Source: Chloroflexota bacterium
GTDB taxonomy: Bacteria > Chloroflexota > Anaerolineae > 4572-78 > J111
Reading direction: 5' to 3'
NCBI GenBank assembly: GCA_003695455.1
Contig: RFJF01000792.1
Location: forward strand, 1-10,551
DNA length: 10,551 nucleotides
The notes beneath the pieces are model-generated. The model worked only from the letters and a program-made list of their open reading frames with translations. It was not told the DNA's origin and searched no databases. This document shows, in pieces, positions 1-6,328 of this stretch. How positions within the stretch are numbered: the stretch's first letter is position 1; every line of letters starts with the position of its first letter. The translations under genes were made by a program, and so were the position numbers.

Positions 1-1283
1 CCGCCCATGTTGCGCATATCCTGCGGGTCGGTGTGGTGGTCGTGCACGTGGTGCGCGCCGTGTTCCATAGCGTGAATGATGGAGCCGGAACCCATAAAGA
101 GCAGCGCCTTGAAAAAGGCGTGGGTGAGCAGGTGAAAAATGCCGGCCATAAAACCGCCAATGCCCAGGGCCATCATCATATACCCCAACTGGCTGATGGT
201 TGAATAGGCCAGCACGCGCTTTACATCGTACTGGGCAATGCCAATGGTAGCGCCCATCACGGCAGTAATCGCTCCAATGATGGCTACCCATTGCAGGGCC
301 ACGCTGTGTTCGGTAACGGCAAAGAGGGGCAGCATGCGGGCTACCAGATACACACCGGCAGACACCATAGTGGCCGCGTGAATGAGCGCCGAAACGGGGG
401 TGGGGCCTTCCATGGCGTCCGGCAGCCAGACGTGCAGCGGAAACTGGGCGCTTTTGCCCACCGCGCCGCCAAAAATGAGCAGGGCGCTGACGGTTGCCAC
501 GGGGATGCCAAACACGGTTACTTCGGCCAGATGTTCCAGCATGGCCGGTTCAAACAGGTCGCGGAAGGTGAGCGTACCGGCGGCGCTCCACAGCAGGAGC
601 ATCCCGGAAAAGAGCAGCACATCGCCGATGCGGGTGGTCAGAAACGCTTTGAGCGCGGCCAGTCGGGGCGCAATTTTATCGGGGCCGGCGTATTTCCAGA
701 ATTGCAGGGCCTGTACCGGATTGGCCGGGGTAGCTACCTCGGCGGCGGTGGGGTACTCTTTTTCAAACCAGAAGCCGATGAGCAGGTAGGAACACAGCCC
801 CATAATTTCCCAGGCCATAAAGAGCAGCAACAGGTTATCGGCAATGACCAGCATCAACATGCCGGCGGCAAACAGAGAAACATAGGCAAAAAAGCGCGAG
901 TAGCGGCCAAATTCGGCTTCGTAGCCTTCCATATACTCAGAGGCGTATATGAAGATGAGCATACAGACAAACGGCACCATAAAGAGCATCATGGCCGTAA
1001 AACCGTCTACGGCAAAGCCCATGTTGAAGATGCTGTAGCCGGTGGGAAGCCACGGTACTACCAACTGCCAGCCATCAATGTGGATGCCGTGGTGTTTGTC
1101 GGCGTAGTGCTGGGCTACCACGCTGAAGGAAATAAGCCACGAGTGGAGCGTGGCCAGCGCCATGGCGCCCACGGCCAGCCCGGCGCTGGCTTTTTGGTTG
1201 CGGTTCAGCCCAAAAATGATGACGGCAAAGGCAATCATCGGGTAAACGGGGATTAACCAGATCAGATTAAACAGGATATCCAT
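1..1283 (-). CDS. nuoL: NADH-quinone oxidoreductase subunit L (NuoL), C-terminal part beyond window
   Basis: NuoL is the distal antiporter-like membrane subunit of complex I and carries one of the proton channels. The minus-strand frame from ATG at 1283 gives 427 residues with no stop before the left edge, so the C-terminus (further helices and the long lateral helix) is missing. Family hallmarks are visible: WEIMGLCSYLLIGF at about 158-171, holding the conserved TM5 glutamate (E159), then GKSAQFPLHVWLPDAMEGPT at about 276-295 with the conserved TM7 lysine (K277), then VKRVLAYSTISQLGYM at about 354-369. Between TM5 and the next helix there is a loop roughly 25 residues longer than in E. coli, and near residues 404-417 a histidine-rich loop. 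An in-frame TGA lies 10-12 nt upstream of the ATG (1293-1295), so the start is well fixed; the Shine-Dalgarno is weak. It follows nuoK after an unusual 90-nt gap. Confidence 0.97.
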   Translation of the reverse strand, partial: MDILFNLIWLIPVYPMIAFAVIIFGLNRNQKASAGLAVGAMALATLHSWLISFSVVAQHYADKHHGIHIDGWQLVVPWLPTGYSIFNMGFAVDGFTAMMLFMVPFVCMLIFIYASEYMEGYEAEFGRYSRFFAYVSLFAAGMLMLVIADNLLLLFMAWEIMGLCSYLLIGFWFEKEYPTAAEVATPANPVQALQFWKYAGPDKIAPRLAALKAFLTTRIGDVLLFSGMLLLWSAAGTLTFRDLFEPAMLEHLAEVTVFGIPVATVSALLIFGGAVGKSAQFPLHVWLPDAMEGPTPVSALIHAATMVSAGVYLVARMLPLFAVTEHSVALQWVAIIGAITAVMGATIGIAQYDVKRVLAYSTISQLGYMMMALGIGGFMAGIFHLLTHAFFKALLFMGSGSIIHAMEHGAHHVHDHHTDPQDMRNMG

Positions 1284-1344
1284 AGGCGAGTCTCACTTTA
1301 CAAAGGGTAAAGGAGGAAGGTGAAGTAAATGAGCGGCAACTCTG

Positions 1345-1372
1345 CTCCCTACTCCTTACTTTCTACTCCCGA
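1345..1372. repeat. Degenerate heptad tandem repeat in the nuoK-nuoL gap
   Basis: Four consecutive 7-bp units on the plus strand: CTCCCTA, CTCCTTA, CTTTCTA, CTCCCGA, ending two bases before the nuoK stop codon (1374-1376). They fill part of the 90-nt gap 1284-1373; the rest of the gap is purine-rich on the plus strand (1309-1329) and shows no clear element for the leftward genes. The array is short and degenerate, so it could be chance, but a second array with the same period occurs between dnaK and dnaJ. Similar short heptamer repeats are known from cyanobacterial and some Chloroflexota intergenic regions. Confidence 0.5.
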
Positions 1373-1373
1373 A

Positions 1374-1688
1374 TTAGTGTTTGAGTATGTCAAGCTCTTC
1401 TACGGCGGCCGAGTGGCGGCGGCGATACACGGCAATGACAATGGCCAGCCCCACGGCGGCTTCGGCGGCGGCGACCGAAATAACAATCAGGGCGAAGATT
1501 TGTCCTTCAACGTTGGCCGGAATTACGTACCGCCAAAACGCCACCAGATTTACATTGACGGCGTTCAGTACCAGTTCAATTCCCATCAGAATACCAATGG
1601 CGTTACGGCGAGAGAGCGCGCCAAAAACGCCAATTGAAAACAACGCTGCAGAAACGGTGAGCCACCAGGACAATGGAATGGGCAACAT
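1374..1688 (-). CDS. nuoK: NADH-quinone oxidoreductase subunit K (NuoK)
   Basis: NuoK is a small three-helix membrane subunit of complex I, related to MrpC, that sits between NuoJ and the antiporter-like subunits and contributes to a proton path. The 104-residue product has the normal family length (about 100). The two buried glutamates are present: E38 in MGIELVLNA (E. coli E36) and E76 in [11 protein letters not shown] (E. coli E72). The arginine pair at 27-28 after TM1 and the basic YRRRH tail after TM3 also match the family. A strong Shine-Dalgarno, GGAGGAG (complement of 1697-1703), lies 8 nt before the ATG and is inside the last codons of nuoJ. The two genes are separated by only 2 nt, so translation is likely coupled. 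Start and family are secure. Confidence 0.98.
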   Translation of the reverse strand: MLPIPLSWWLTVSAALFSIGVFGALSRRNAIGILMGIELVLNAVNVNLVAFWRYVIPANVEGQIFALIVISVAAAEAAVGLAIVIAVYRRRHSAAVEELDILKH

Positions 1689-1690
1689 AA

Positions 1691-2212
1691 CTAAATCTCC
1701 TCCGCTTCAACTTTTTCCCGGGCCAGGAAAATGGCGCCAATCAGCGCCGCCGAAAGCAGCACACCCACCACCAAAAACGGAATCAGGTAGCTGCCCAAAA
1801 ATGCCAGCCCCAGTTGCAGTACGGTGTCAGCAGTGGGGGCAGCGCTGGTAACGGGCCAGCTAACAGAGTTGACTACCACAATCAACCACGAAAACAACGC
1901 TGCGGCCACAATCACACTGACCAGCCACTGGCGGTTCATTTCGTCTTCTGTGGGTTTCATCATGCGCCGGGAGAACATAATGGCAAACAGTACCAAAATC
2001 ACAATGGCGCCAATGTAAACCATGAGCTGCACCACGGCCAGAAAACCGGCGCTGAGCAGCACGTAATATCCGGCTACGCCAAACAGCGAAAGCACCAGAA
2101 ACAGCGCACTGTGAAACAGATTGTTGCTGCTGACCACGCCAATGGCGCCTCCAATGGCGCAGGCGGTCATGGCCCACCAAACAATTTGTACAAACGGAAT
2201 TTCAAACGGCAT
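1691..2212 (-). CDS. nuoJ: NADH-quinone oxidoreductase subunit J (NuoJ)
   Basis: NuoJ is a five-helix membrane subunit of complex I, homologous to mitochondrial ND6, placed next to NuoK and NuoA. The 173-residue product is of family length. The conserved TM3 segment is clear: [20 protein letters not shown] at about 57-76, the region around the pi-bulge thought to couple quinone chemistry to proton pumping. The N-terminal part has the usual [13 protein letters not shown] motif (about 28-40). Two further hydrophobic segments follow, at about 99-115 and 138-164, and the protein ends in a charged tail ([10 protein letters not shown]). A good Shine-Dalgarno (AAGGA, about 8 nt upstream of the ATG) lies in the 34-nt gap after nuoH. 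Its last codons double as the ribosome binding site for nuoK. Confidence 0.97.
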   Translation of the reverse strand: MPFEIPFVQIVWWAMTACAIGGAIGVVSSNNLFHSALFLVLSLFGVAGYYVLLSAGFLAVVQLMVYIGAIVILVLFAIMFSRRMMKPTEDEMNRQWLVSVIVAAALFSWLIVVVNSVSWPVTSAAPTADTVLQLGLAFLGSYLIPFLVVGVLLSAALIGAIFLAREKVEAEEI

Positions 2213-2246
2213 AGAACAAGTCCTTCTGAAAGAATAACAGAGTTTC

Positions 2247-3488
2247 TTATTTGGCCGGAACAGGCTCTACCGCAGCCACGGCCCGTAACTGCCGGTTTTT
2301 GCTGCGCCGGGCCATCCGGGAAACAAAGCTTACGGTTCCGGCAAGCACCAGCAGGTTAGCGGCCAGCAGGGCCACGGCTTCGCCGGGAGCGCCCAGGGCG
2401 CTTAACGCGCCGGGCACCACCGGAACAGCGGAACTGCTGCCGGGCGCAAATAATCGAACCACAAACGCCACCGCTACCAGCAACACCAGTGACAACGGCA
2501 CCAAAAATTTCCAGCCGATGTTTTGCAGGTGGTCAATCCGAAAACGCGGCAGCGTGCCCCGGAACCACATCATAATAAACACAAACAGGAAAGTTTTGAG
2601 GCTGATAGACAAAAAGCCCAAAATGGCCGACACAAGCCCCGGGAATTGGGTAATATCAATAAAGGGGATTTGCCAGCCGCCCAAAAACAACACTGCCGAC
2701 AGAAAAGCCAGGGCCAGCATGTGCACGTACTCGCCAATCATGAACATCCCAAATTTAATGCCGCTGTATTCGGTGTGGAACCCGGCAATAATCTCCGATT
2801 CGGCTTCAATCAGGTCAAACGGCGAACGTCCGGTTTCGGCTACGCCGGCCAAAAAGAAGATGAGAAAAACCAGCGGCATGGTGAAGATGTACCACATGCT
2901 GCTTTGTGCTTCTACTATTTGGGCCATTGACATACTGCCGGCTACCATTGTGACAATAATAAGCGCCATGACCATAGGAATCTCGTACGTGAGCAGCATA
3001 GCCACCACCCTGAACGCTCCCAGCAGCGCATACTTGTTGTTGGATGACCAACCGGCCATCAAAATAGCCAGCGTGCCAAACCCGCCAACGGCTACCACGT
3101 ACAAAATGCCCACACTCAAATCGGCGCCGATGAAGCCGGGTACAAATGGAATGACCGCAAACACCAAAATAGAGGAAATAACAGCCAGGCCGGGCGCAAT
3201 GTTGTACACTACCCGGTCGGCGTTGGCCGGGGTAATATCCTCTTTGGTGAACATTTTGATCATGTCGGCAATGGCCTGAAACAGGCCAAACGGGCCGGCC
3301 CGGTTGGGGCCAATCCGGTTTTGGATACGGCCGATGATTTTGCGTTCCAGCCAGGTGAGGATAATCAGCATCCCCGGGGCCGCCACGGCAATAATGCTGG
3401 CAAAAATAAGGTGTGACAGGAACCGGGCTTCCGGTTCGGTAAGGTAGGGGATTTGCAAACTTGCAATCCAGTCAACTAACCAATCCAT
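2247..3488 (-). CDS. nuoH: NADH-quinone oxidoreductase subunit H (NuoH) with C-terminal extension
   Basis: NuoH (mitochondrial ND1) anchors the peripheral arm to the membrane and forms most of the ubiquinone or menaquinone chamber. Signature motifs are present: LERKIIGRIQNRIGPNRAGP at 47-66, AETGRSPFDLIEAESEI at about 217-233 and HTEYSGIKFGMFMIGEY at about 238-254, the acidic loop region lining the quinone cavity. At 413 residues it is clearly longer than E. coli NuoH (325). The core ends near residue 350, and the extra part holds a proline- and alanine-rich linker, one more predicted membrane helix (about 369-390) and a basic tail (about 391-402). The ATG has an AGGGAG-type ribosome binding site about 9 nt upstream in the 19-nt gap after nuoA. 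Direct adjacency to nuoA is unusual: nuoB, C, D and the E-F-G block usually lie between them. Confidence 0.98.
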   Translation of the reverse strand: MDWLVDWIASLQIPYLTEPEARFLSHLIFASIIAVAAPGMLIILTWLERKIIGRIQNRIGPNRAGPFGLFQAIADMIKMFTKEDITPANADRVVYNIAPGLAVISSILVFAVIPFVPGFIGADLSVGILYVVAVGGFGTLAILMAGWSSNNKYALLGAFRVVAMLLTYEIPMVMALIIVTMVAGSMSMAQIVEAQSSMWYIFTMPLVFLIFFLAGVAETGRSPFDLIEAESEIIAGFHTEYSGIKFGMFMIGEYVHMLALAFLSAVLFLGGWQIPFIDITQFPGLVSAILGFLSISLKTFLFVFIMMWFRGTLPRFRIDHLQNIGWKFLVPLSLVLLVAVAFVVRLFAPGSSSAVPVVPGALSALGAPGEAVALLAANLLVLAGTVSFVSRMARRSKNRQLRAVAAVEPVPAK

Positions 3489-3507
3489 ACAGGCTTCTCC
3501 CTAAATC

Positions 3508-3864
3508 CTAATTCCAGCGCAGCGCGCCTTTGCGCCATCCGTAGAGTAATCCGTCAACCAGCAAAACAATAAAGACAACTGCCCAAACCAGGGCGTACAG
3601 CGGCAACTGCCGCAGCGCAACCGCAAACGGAAACAGAAAAATGGCTTCTACATCAAACACCACGTAGATGATGGCATAAATGTAATACTGGGCTTTAAAC
3701 TGAACCCAGGCATCGCCAATGGTTTCCATTCCGGATTCATACGTTGTTTGTTTTGCAGGGTTGGGTTTTTTGGGCCTGAGCGCCCAGGCAATTAAGAGGG
3801 TCACAATGGGGATGGTGAGGGTAATGGCGCTTAACACACCAACAAATTCAAACTCTTGCAGCAT
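3508..3864 (-). CDS. nuoA: NADH-quinone oxidoreductase subunit A (NuoA)
   Basis: NuoA (mitochondrial ND3) is a three-helix complex I subunit whose long TM1-TM2 loop lies at the quinone site and the membrane/peripheral arm junction. The 118-residue product has normal length. The loop carries the family signature YESGMETIGDAW (about 42-53) followed by QYYIYAIIYVVFDVEAIFLF (about 59-78), including the conserved D-x-E of TM2. Typical bacterial NuoA has YECG at the loop; here it is YESG, with serine replacing the cysteine used in mitochondrial ND3 active/deactive switching, a common bacterial variant. A strong GGAGG (complement of 3871-3875) lies 6 nt before the ATG. It is the first gene of the leftward cluster, and a divergent intergenic region lies upstream. 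Confidence 0.98.
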   Translation of the reverse strand: MLQEFEFVGVLSAITLTIPIVTLLIAWALRPKKPNPAKQTTYESGMETIGDAWVQFKAQYYIYAIIYVVFDVEAIFLFPFAVALRQLPLYALVWAVVFIVLLVDGLLYGWRKGALRWN

Positions 3865-3890
3865 AAAATCCCTCCGTCCAATAGAATTTC

Positions 3891-3899
3891 ATTACATCA
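3891..3899 (-). promoter_or_regulatory. Possible extended -10 promoter for the nuo cluster
   Basis: Reading leftward, TGA is followed by TGTAAT (complement of 3891-3899), which fits an extended -10 box (TGn plus five of six matches to TATAAT). Transcription would start near 3884, about 20 nt before the nuoA ATG and upstream of its Shine-Dalgarno. No convincing -35 hexamer sits 16-18 bp further upstream, so this is only a candidate. The rest of the 217-nt divergent region (3865-4081) is AT-rich, with a short GACAC/GTGTC inverted repeat at 3913-3930 and the rightward promoter at 4064-4072. Confidence 0.3.
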
Positions 3900-4063
3900 C
3901 TGTTCACTTTCAGACACGCACCATTGTGTCATAAGATATTTATGTAAGCTTGGACCGTGGCAATGGGTCAGAGCAAAAAGCAACCGAATTTTAGCACAAC
4001 TTGTTTGAACGTAAAAATTAGTTTGTTCTATCCGTCACACTGTTTCCGTTCCGGCGGGGGCAG

Positions 4064-4072
4064 TGGTATAAT
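4064..4072 (+). promoter_or_regulatory. Extended -10 promoter of the FemAB-family gene
   Basis: TGG immediately followed by a perfect TATAAT (4067-4072) forms an extended -10 element. With 17-bp spacing the -35 region would be TTCCGT (4044-4049), a poor match, as is common when the extended -10 is present. A start 6-8 bp after the box would fall at about 4079-4081, directly at the ATG at 4082, and no Shine-Dalgarno lies between. This suggests a leaderless or near-leaderless mRNA. Confidence 0.6.
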
Positions 4073-4081
4073 GCCAAACTT

Positions 4082-5104
4082 ATGACACTATCAATTTCAC
4101 AGCCGGAATGGCAGCAAATCAGTGCAAACGGCCATTTTTTGCAAAGCTACAACTGGGGCCAATTGAAATCTTTTTTTGGCTGGACTCCGGTCAGAGTGCG
4201 TACAGAGGGCGCTGCCGCCCAGATTTTGTTCAAACGCCTGCCATTGGGATTCACAATTGCTTACATTCCCAAGGGGCCGTGGGTCAACTGGCACAGCATT
4301 GAGGAGTGCCAGACGTTATTCAACGTGATTCACGCCGAGGCCAGAAAACGTCGTGCCGTCTTCCTTAAAATAGAACCCCACCTCTGGCTGGCAGGCTGTG
4401 CCCCCAAAGGCCAGCCGGCGGTGCGGCCCGATGCTTTTGCCGGCACGCTGCACTTGCTGGGCTTTATCCCCGCCGATACCATCCAGCCGCAAAGCAGTAT
4501 AATTGTAGATATCAGCAGCACAGAAGAGGCCGTGCTGGCGGCCATGAAGCAGAAAACGCGCTACAATATCCGGTTGGCTCGCCGCAAAGGGGTGGTTGTT
4601 CGACACGGCGGCGAAGCCGACGCCGGCCTGTTTTTTGAACTGGCCCGCCAGACCGCAACCCGCGATGGCTTTGGTATTCACAGCCTGAAATATTATCAGA
4701 CGGCGCTGCGTCTTTTTGCGCCCCACCACGGAGCGCTGCTGGTGGCAGAATTCAAAGCCGAACCACTGGCGGCGCTGGTGGTTTTTAAACACGGGCAGGA
4801 TGCCTTTTATTTTTACGGCGCGTCATCGAACAGCCATCGTAATTTGATGGCCCCCTATCTCCTCCAGTGGGAAGCCATACGTTGGGCCAAACAGCACGGC
4901 TGTGCCCGGTACGACCTGTGGGGCGTTCCCAACGCCGAGCCGGACGTGCTGGAAGCCGAATTCACCAGCCGCAGCGATGGCCTGTGGGGGGTGTATCGCT
5001 TTAAACGTGGTTTTGGCGGCAACCTGGTAAAAAGCGTGGGCGCATTTGATTTTGTCTACAATCCACTGCTGTACAAACTTTACCGCTTGCGGCGAAATAT
5101 TTGA
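4082..5104 (+). CDS. FemABX-family peptidyltransferase (peptidoglycan bridge aminoacyltransferase)
   Basis: Proteins of this family use aminoacyl-tRNA to add amino acids to the peptide side chain of lipid II or its precursor, building the interpeptide bridge of peptidoglycan on the cytoplasmic face. The 340-residue product shows the family pattern: FLQSYNWGQLKSFFGW (19-34), YIPKGP (61-66), FLKIEPHL (94-101), a second GNAT-like half beginning near IQPQSSIIVDISS (134-146) with MKQKTRYNIRLARRKG (155-170), FYFYGASSN (242-250), and the C-terminal GVYRFKRGFGG (303-313). Length and the lack of a long helical arm resemble the FemX type rather than staphylococcal FemA/FemB. The added amino acid cannot be told from sequence. 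The start fits family N-termini but has no Shine-Dalgarno, and a TATAAT box ends 9 nt before it. The gene is transcribed toward hrcA, which has its own promoter; no clear terminator lies between them. Confidence 0.92.
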   Translation: MTLSISQPEWQQISANGHFLQSYNWGQLKSFFGWTPVRVRTEGAAAQILFKRLPLGFTIAYIPKGPWVNWHSIEECQTLFNVIHAEARKRRAVFLKIEPHLWLAGCAPKGQPAVRPDAFAGTLHLLGFIPADTIQPQSSIIVDISSTEEAVLAAMKQKTRYNIRLARRKGVVVRHGGEADAGLFFELARQTATRDGFGIHSLKYYQTALRLFAPHHGALLVAEFKAEPLAALVVFKHGQDAFYFYGASSNSHRNLMAPYLLQWEAIRWAKQHGCARYDLWGVPNAEPDVLEAEFTSRSDGLWGVYRFKRGFGGNLVKSVGAFDFVYNPLLYKLYRLRRNI

Positions 5105-5137
5105 TTCTTCCGTTGCGCGGTTCAAATTTCCACTTGT

Positions 5138-5166
5138 TTGACTAACTCCCTACTTTATGGTATGAT
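5138..5166 (+). promoter_or_regulatory. Housekeeping-type promoter of the hrcA operon
   Basis: TTGACT (5138-5143), a 17-bp spacer and TATGAT (5161-5166) match the sigma-70/sigma-A consensus at five of six positions in each box. TGG just before the -10 (5158-5160) also makes it an extended -10. Transcription would begin near 5172-5174, so the CIRCE operators downstream lie at the very start of the transcript, the classic position for HrcA repression. Confidence 0.82.
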
Positions 5167-5179
5167 TTCTTTCCGATTT

Positions 5180-5206
5180 TTAGCACTCTGATGTGTTGAG
5201 TGCTAA
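5180..5206 (+). promoter_or_regulatory. CIRCE operator (HrcA binding site), perfect match
   Basis: TTAGCACTC (5180-5188), nine bases, then GAGTGCTAA (5198-5206) is an exact match to the CIRCE consensus, a 9-9-9 inverted repeat bound by the HrcA dimer. It lies about 7 bp downstream of the predicted transcription start and 39 bp before the preferred hrcA ATG, so HrcA is expected to repress its own operon when chaperones are not in demand. Confidence 0.97.
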
Positions 5207-5232
5207 TAGCACTCTTGGGTTGTGAGTGCCAG
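5206..5232 (+). promoter_or_regulatory. Second, degenerate CIRCE-like operator
   Basis: ATAGCACTC (5206-5214), nine bases, then GAGTGCCAG (5224-5232) matches CIRCE at 8 of 9 and 7 of 9 arm positions with the exact 9-base spacer. It shares base 5206 with the perfect CIRCE, giving a 26-bp centre-to-centre distance. The right arm of the first and left arm of the second together form a perfect 17-bp palindrome at 5198-5214. Its right arm overlaps a possible GTG start at 5222. Confidence 0.8.
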
Positions 5233-5245
5233 TAATCGTGGGAAT

Positions 5246-6292
5246 ATGGAAAAAGTAGAATTAACCGAACGCCAACAGAATATTATGCGTCTGGTAGTGC
5301 GGGAATACATTAAATCCGCAACGCCGGTTGGTTCCAAAACACTGGTTACGGAGTACAACATTGGGGTCAGCCCGGCAACCATCCGCAATGAAATGGCCCG
5401 ACTGGAAGAGTTGGGTTATTTAATGCAGCCGCACACATCGGCCGGGCGGGTGCCCACCGAGTTGGGATATCGCTATTTTGTGGAAAAATTGATGGAACAG
5501 GTTGAGCTGCCCAATGAAGAGCAGCGCATGATTAGCCATCAGTTTCACCAGGCCCGGCTTGAACTGGACCAGTGGCTGCGCCTGAGCGCCGCCGTGCTGG
5601 CCCACACCTCGCGCAACGCCTCGCTGGTAACTGCGCCAAAAAGCGCGCTGTGCCACTTTAAACATGTCGAGTTGATTTCTATTCGAGACAACTCGGTGCT
5701 GGTGGTGCTGGTGCTGGAAGGCGGCACGCTCAAACAGCAAATTCTTACATTTGATACGCCCGTGCAGCAAAGCGAGCTGGGCGCGCTGGCCCGGCAACTC
5801 ACCGACCTGTGGAGTGGGCTGGATTATAAAGCCATCCTTGCGGCCTCGGCATCACTGACAGATGAAATAGCGCTCACTGTGCGCGATGTGGTGGTTGACA
5901 CCATGCAGCGCATCGAGGCCCGGCGCAGCAGCGATATTTACCGCGACGGTCTGCTGAACACGCTCAACCACCCGGAGTTCAAAAACCGCGAAGGCATTCA
6001 GCAGCTTATCCGGGTGCTTGAAGAACGCCAGCTTGTGGATCAACTGGTGGGCGAAGCCCTGCAGCACGGCGGCGTGCAAATTATCATCGGCGGCGAAGGC
6101 AAATGGGAAGAATTTTCAGATGTGGGCATTGTGCTGGCCCGGTACGGCGTAGAAGATGGCGTAACCGGAGCCATGGGCGTACTTGGCCCGCTGCGCATGC
6201 CTTACAGCCGCACCGTGTCTGTGGTGCGGTATATGTCGCACCTGATGAGTAATTTAATCAGCGACCTTTACGGGTACGATATTCCCCGTTAA
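5246..6292 (+). CDS. hrcA: Heat-inducible transcription repressor HrcA
   Basis: HrcA binds CIRCE operators as a dimer and represses class I heat-shock genes; GroEL (or DnaK in some lineages) keeps it active. From ATG 5246 the product has 348 residues, the usual length. The N-terminal winged helix is clear: LTERQQNIMR (6-15), YIKSATPVGSKTL (21-33), VSPATIRNEMARLEELGYL (41-59) and the wing HTSAGRVPTELGYRYFV (63-79). The C-terminal domain shows IIIGGEGKWEEF and the terminal VLGPLRMPYSRT block. I prefer ATG 5246 to GTG 5222, which would add eight residues, because HrcA proteins begin just before the LTERQ motif and the GTG sits inside the second CIRCE. Neither start has a strong Shine-Dalgarno (a weak GTGGGA precedes the ATG). 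It is the first gene of the operon, 36 nt before grpE. Confidence 0.96.
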   Translation: MEKVELTERQQNIMRLVVREYIKSATPVGSKTLVTEYNIGVSPATIRNEMARLEELGYLMQPHTSAGRVPTELGYRYFVEKLMEQVELPNEEQRMISHQFHQARLELDQWLRLSAAVLAHTSRNASLVTAPKSALCHFKHVELISIRDNSVLVVLVLEGGTLKQQILTFDTPVQQSELGALARQLTDLWSGLDYKAILAASASLTDEIALTVRDVVVDTMQRIEARRSSDIYRDGLLNTLNHPEFKNREGIQQLIRVLEERQLVDQLVGEALQHGGVQIIIGGEGKWEEFSDVGIVLARYGVEDGVTGAMGVLGPLRMPYSRTVSVVRYMSHLMSNLISDLYGYDIPR

Positions 6293-6328
6293 CTTCAAAC
6301 TCAACATATTTTAACAAGAGGATGATTG

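Noticed and set aside
291..1256. Plus-strand open frame of 321 codons
   Set aside because: It is the antisense shadow of nuoL; the translation is rich in Gly, His and Gln with no domain, while the minus strand encodes an unmistakable NuoL.
1329..1637. Plus-strand open frame of 102 codons with a strong AAAGGAGG upstream of its ATG
   Set aside because: It lies antisense to nuoK, its translation is low-complexity with no recognisable family, and the purine-rich stretch belongs to the repeat-bearing gap. The good ribosome binding site is probably coincidence.
2251..3279. Plus-strand open frame of 342 codons
   Set aside because: Antisense shadow of nuoH caused by codon bias; no membrane segments or motifs.
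3913..3930. Inverted repeat GACAC, 8 bases, GTGTC upstream of nuoA
   Set aside because: Arms of only 5 bp are expected by chance in 217 nt and match no operator I know.
4171..4177. T7 run in the FemAB gene, and a similar A7 run at 6341-6347 in grpE, as slippage sites
   Set aside because: Both genes read through intact to normal length and the alternative frames encode nothing recognisable.
5146..5152. A CTCCCTA unit inside the hrcA promoter spacer, like the nuoK-nuoL repeats
   Set aside because: A single unit with no clear neighbouring copies is not a repeat array.
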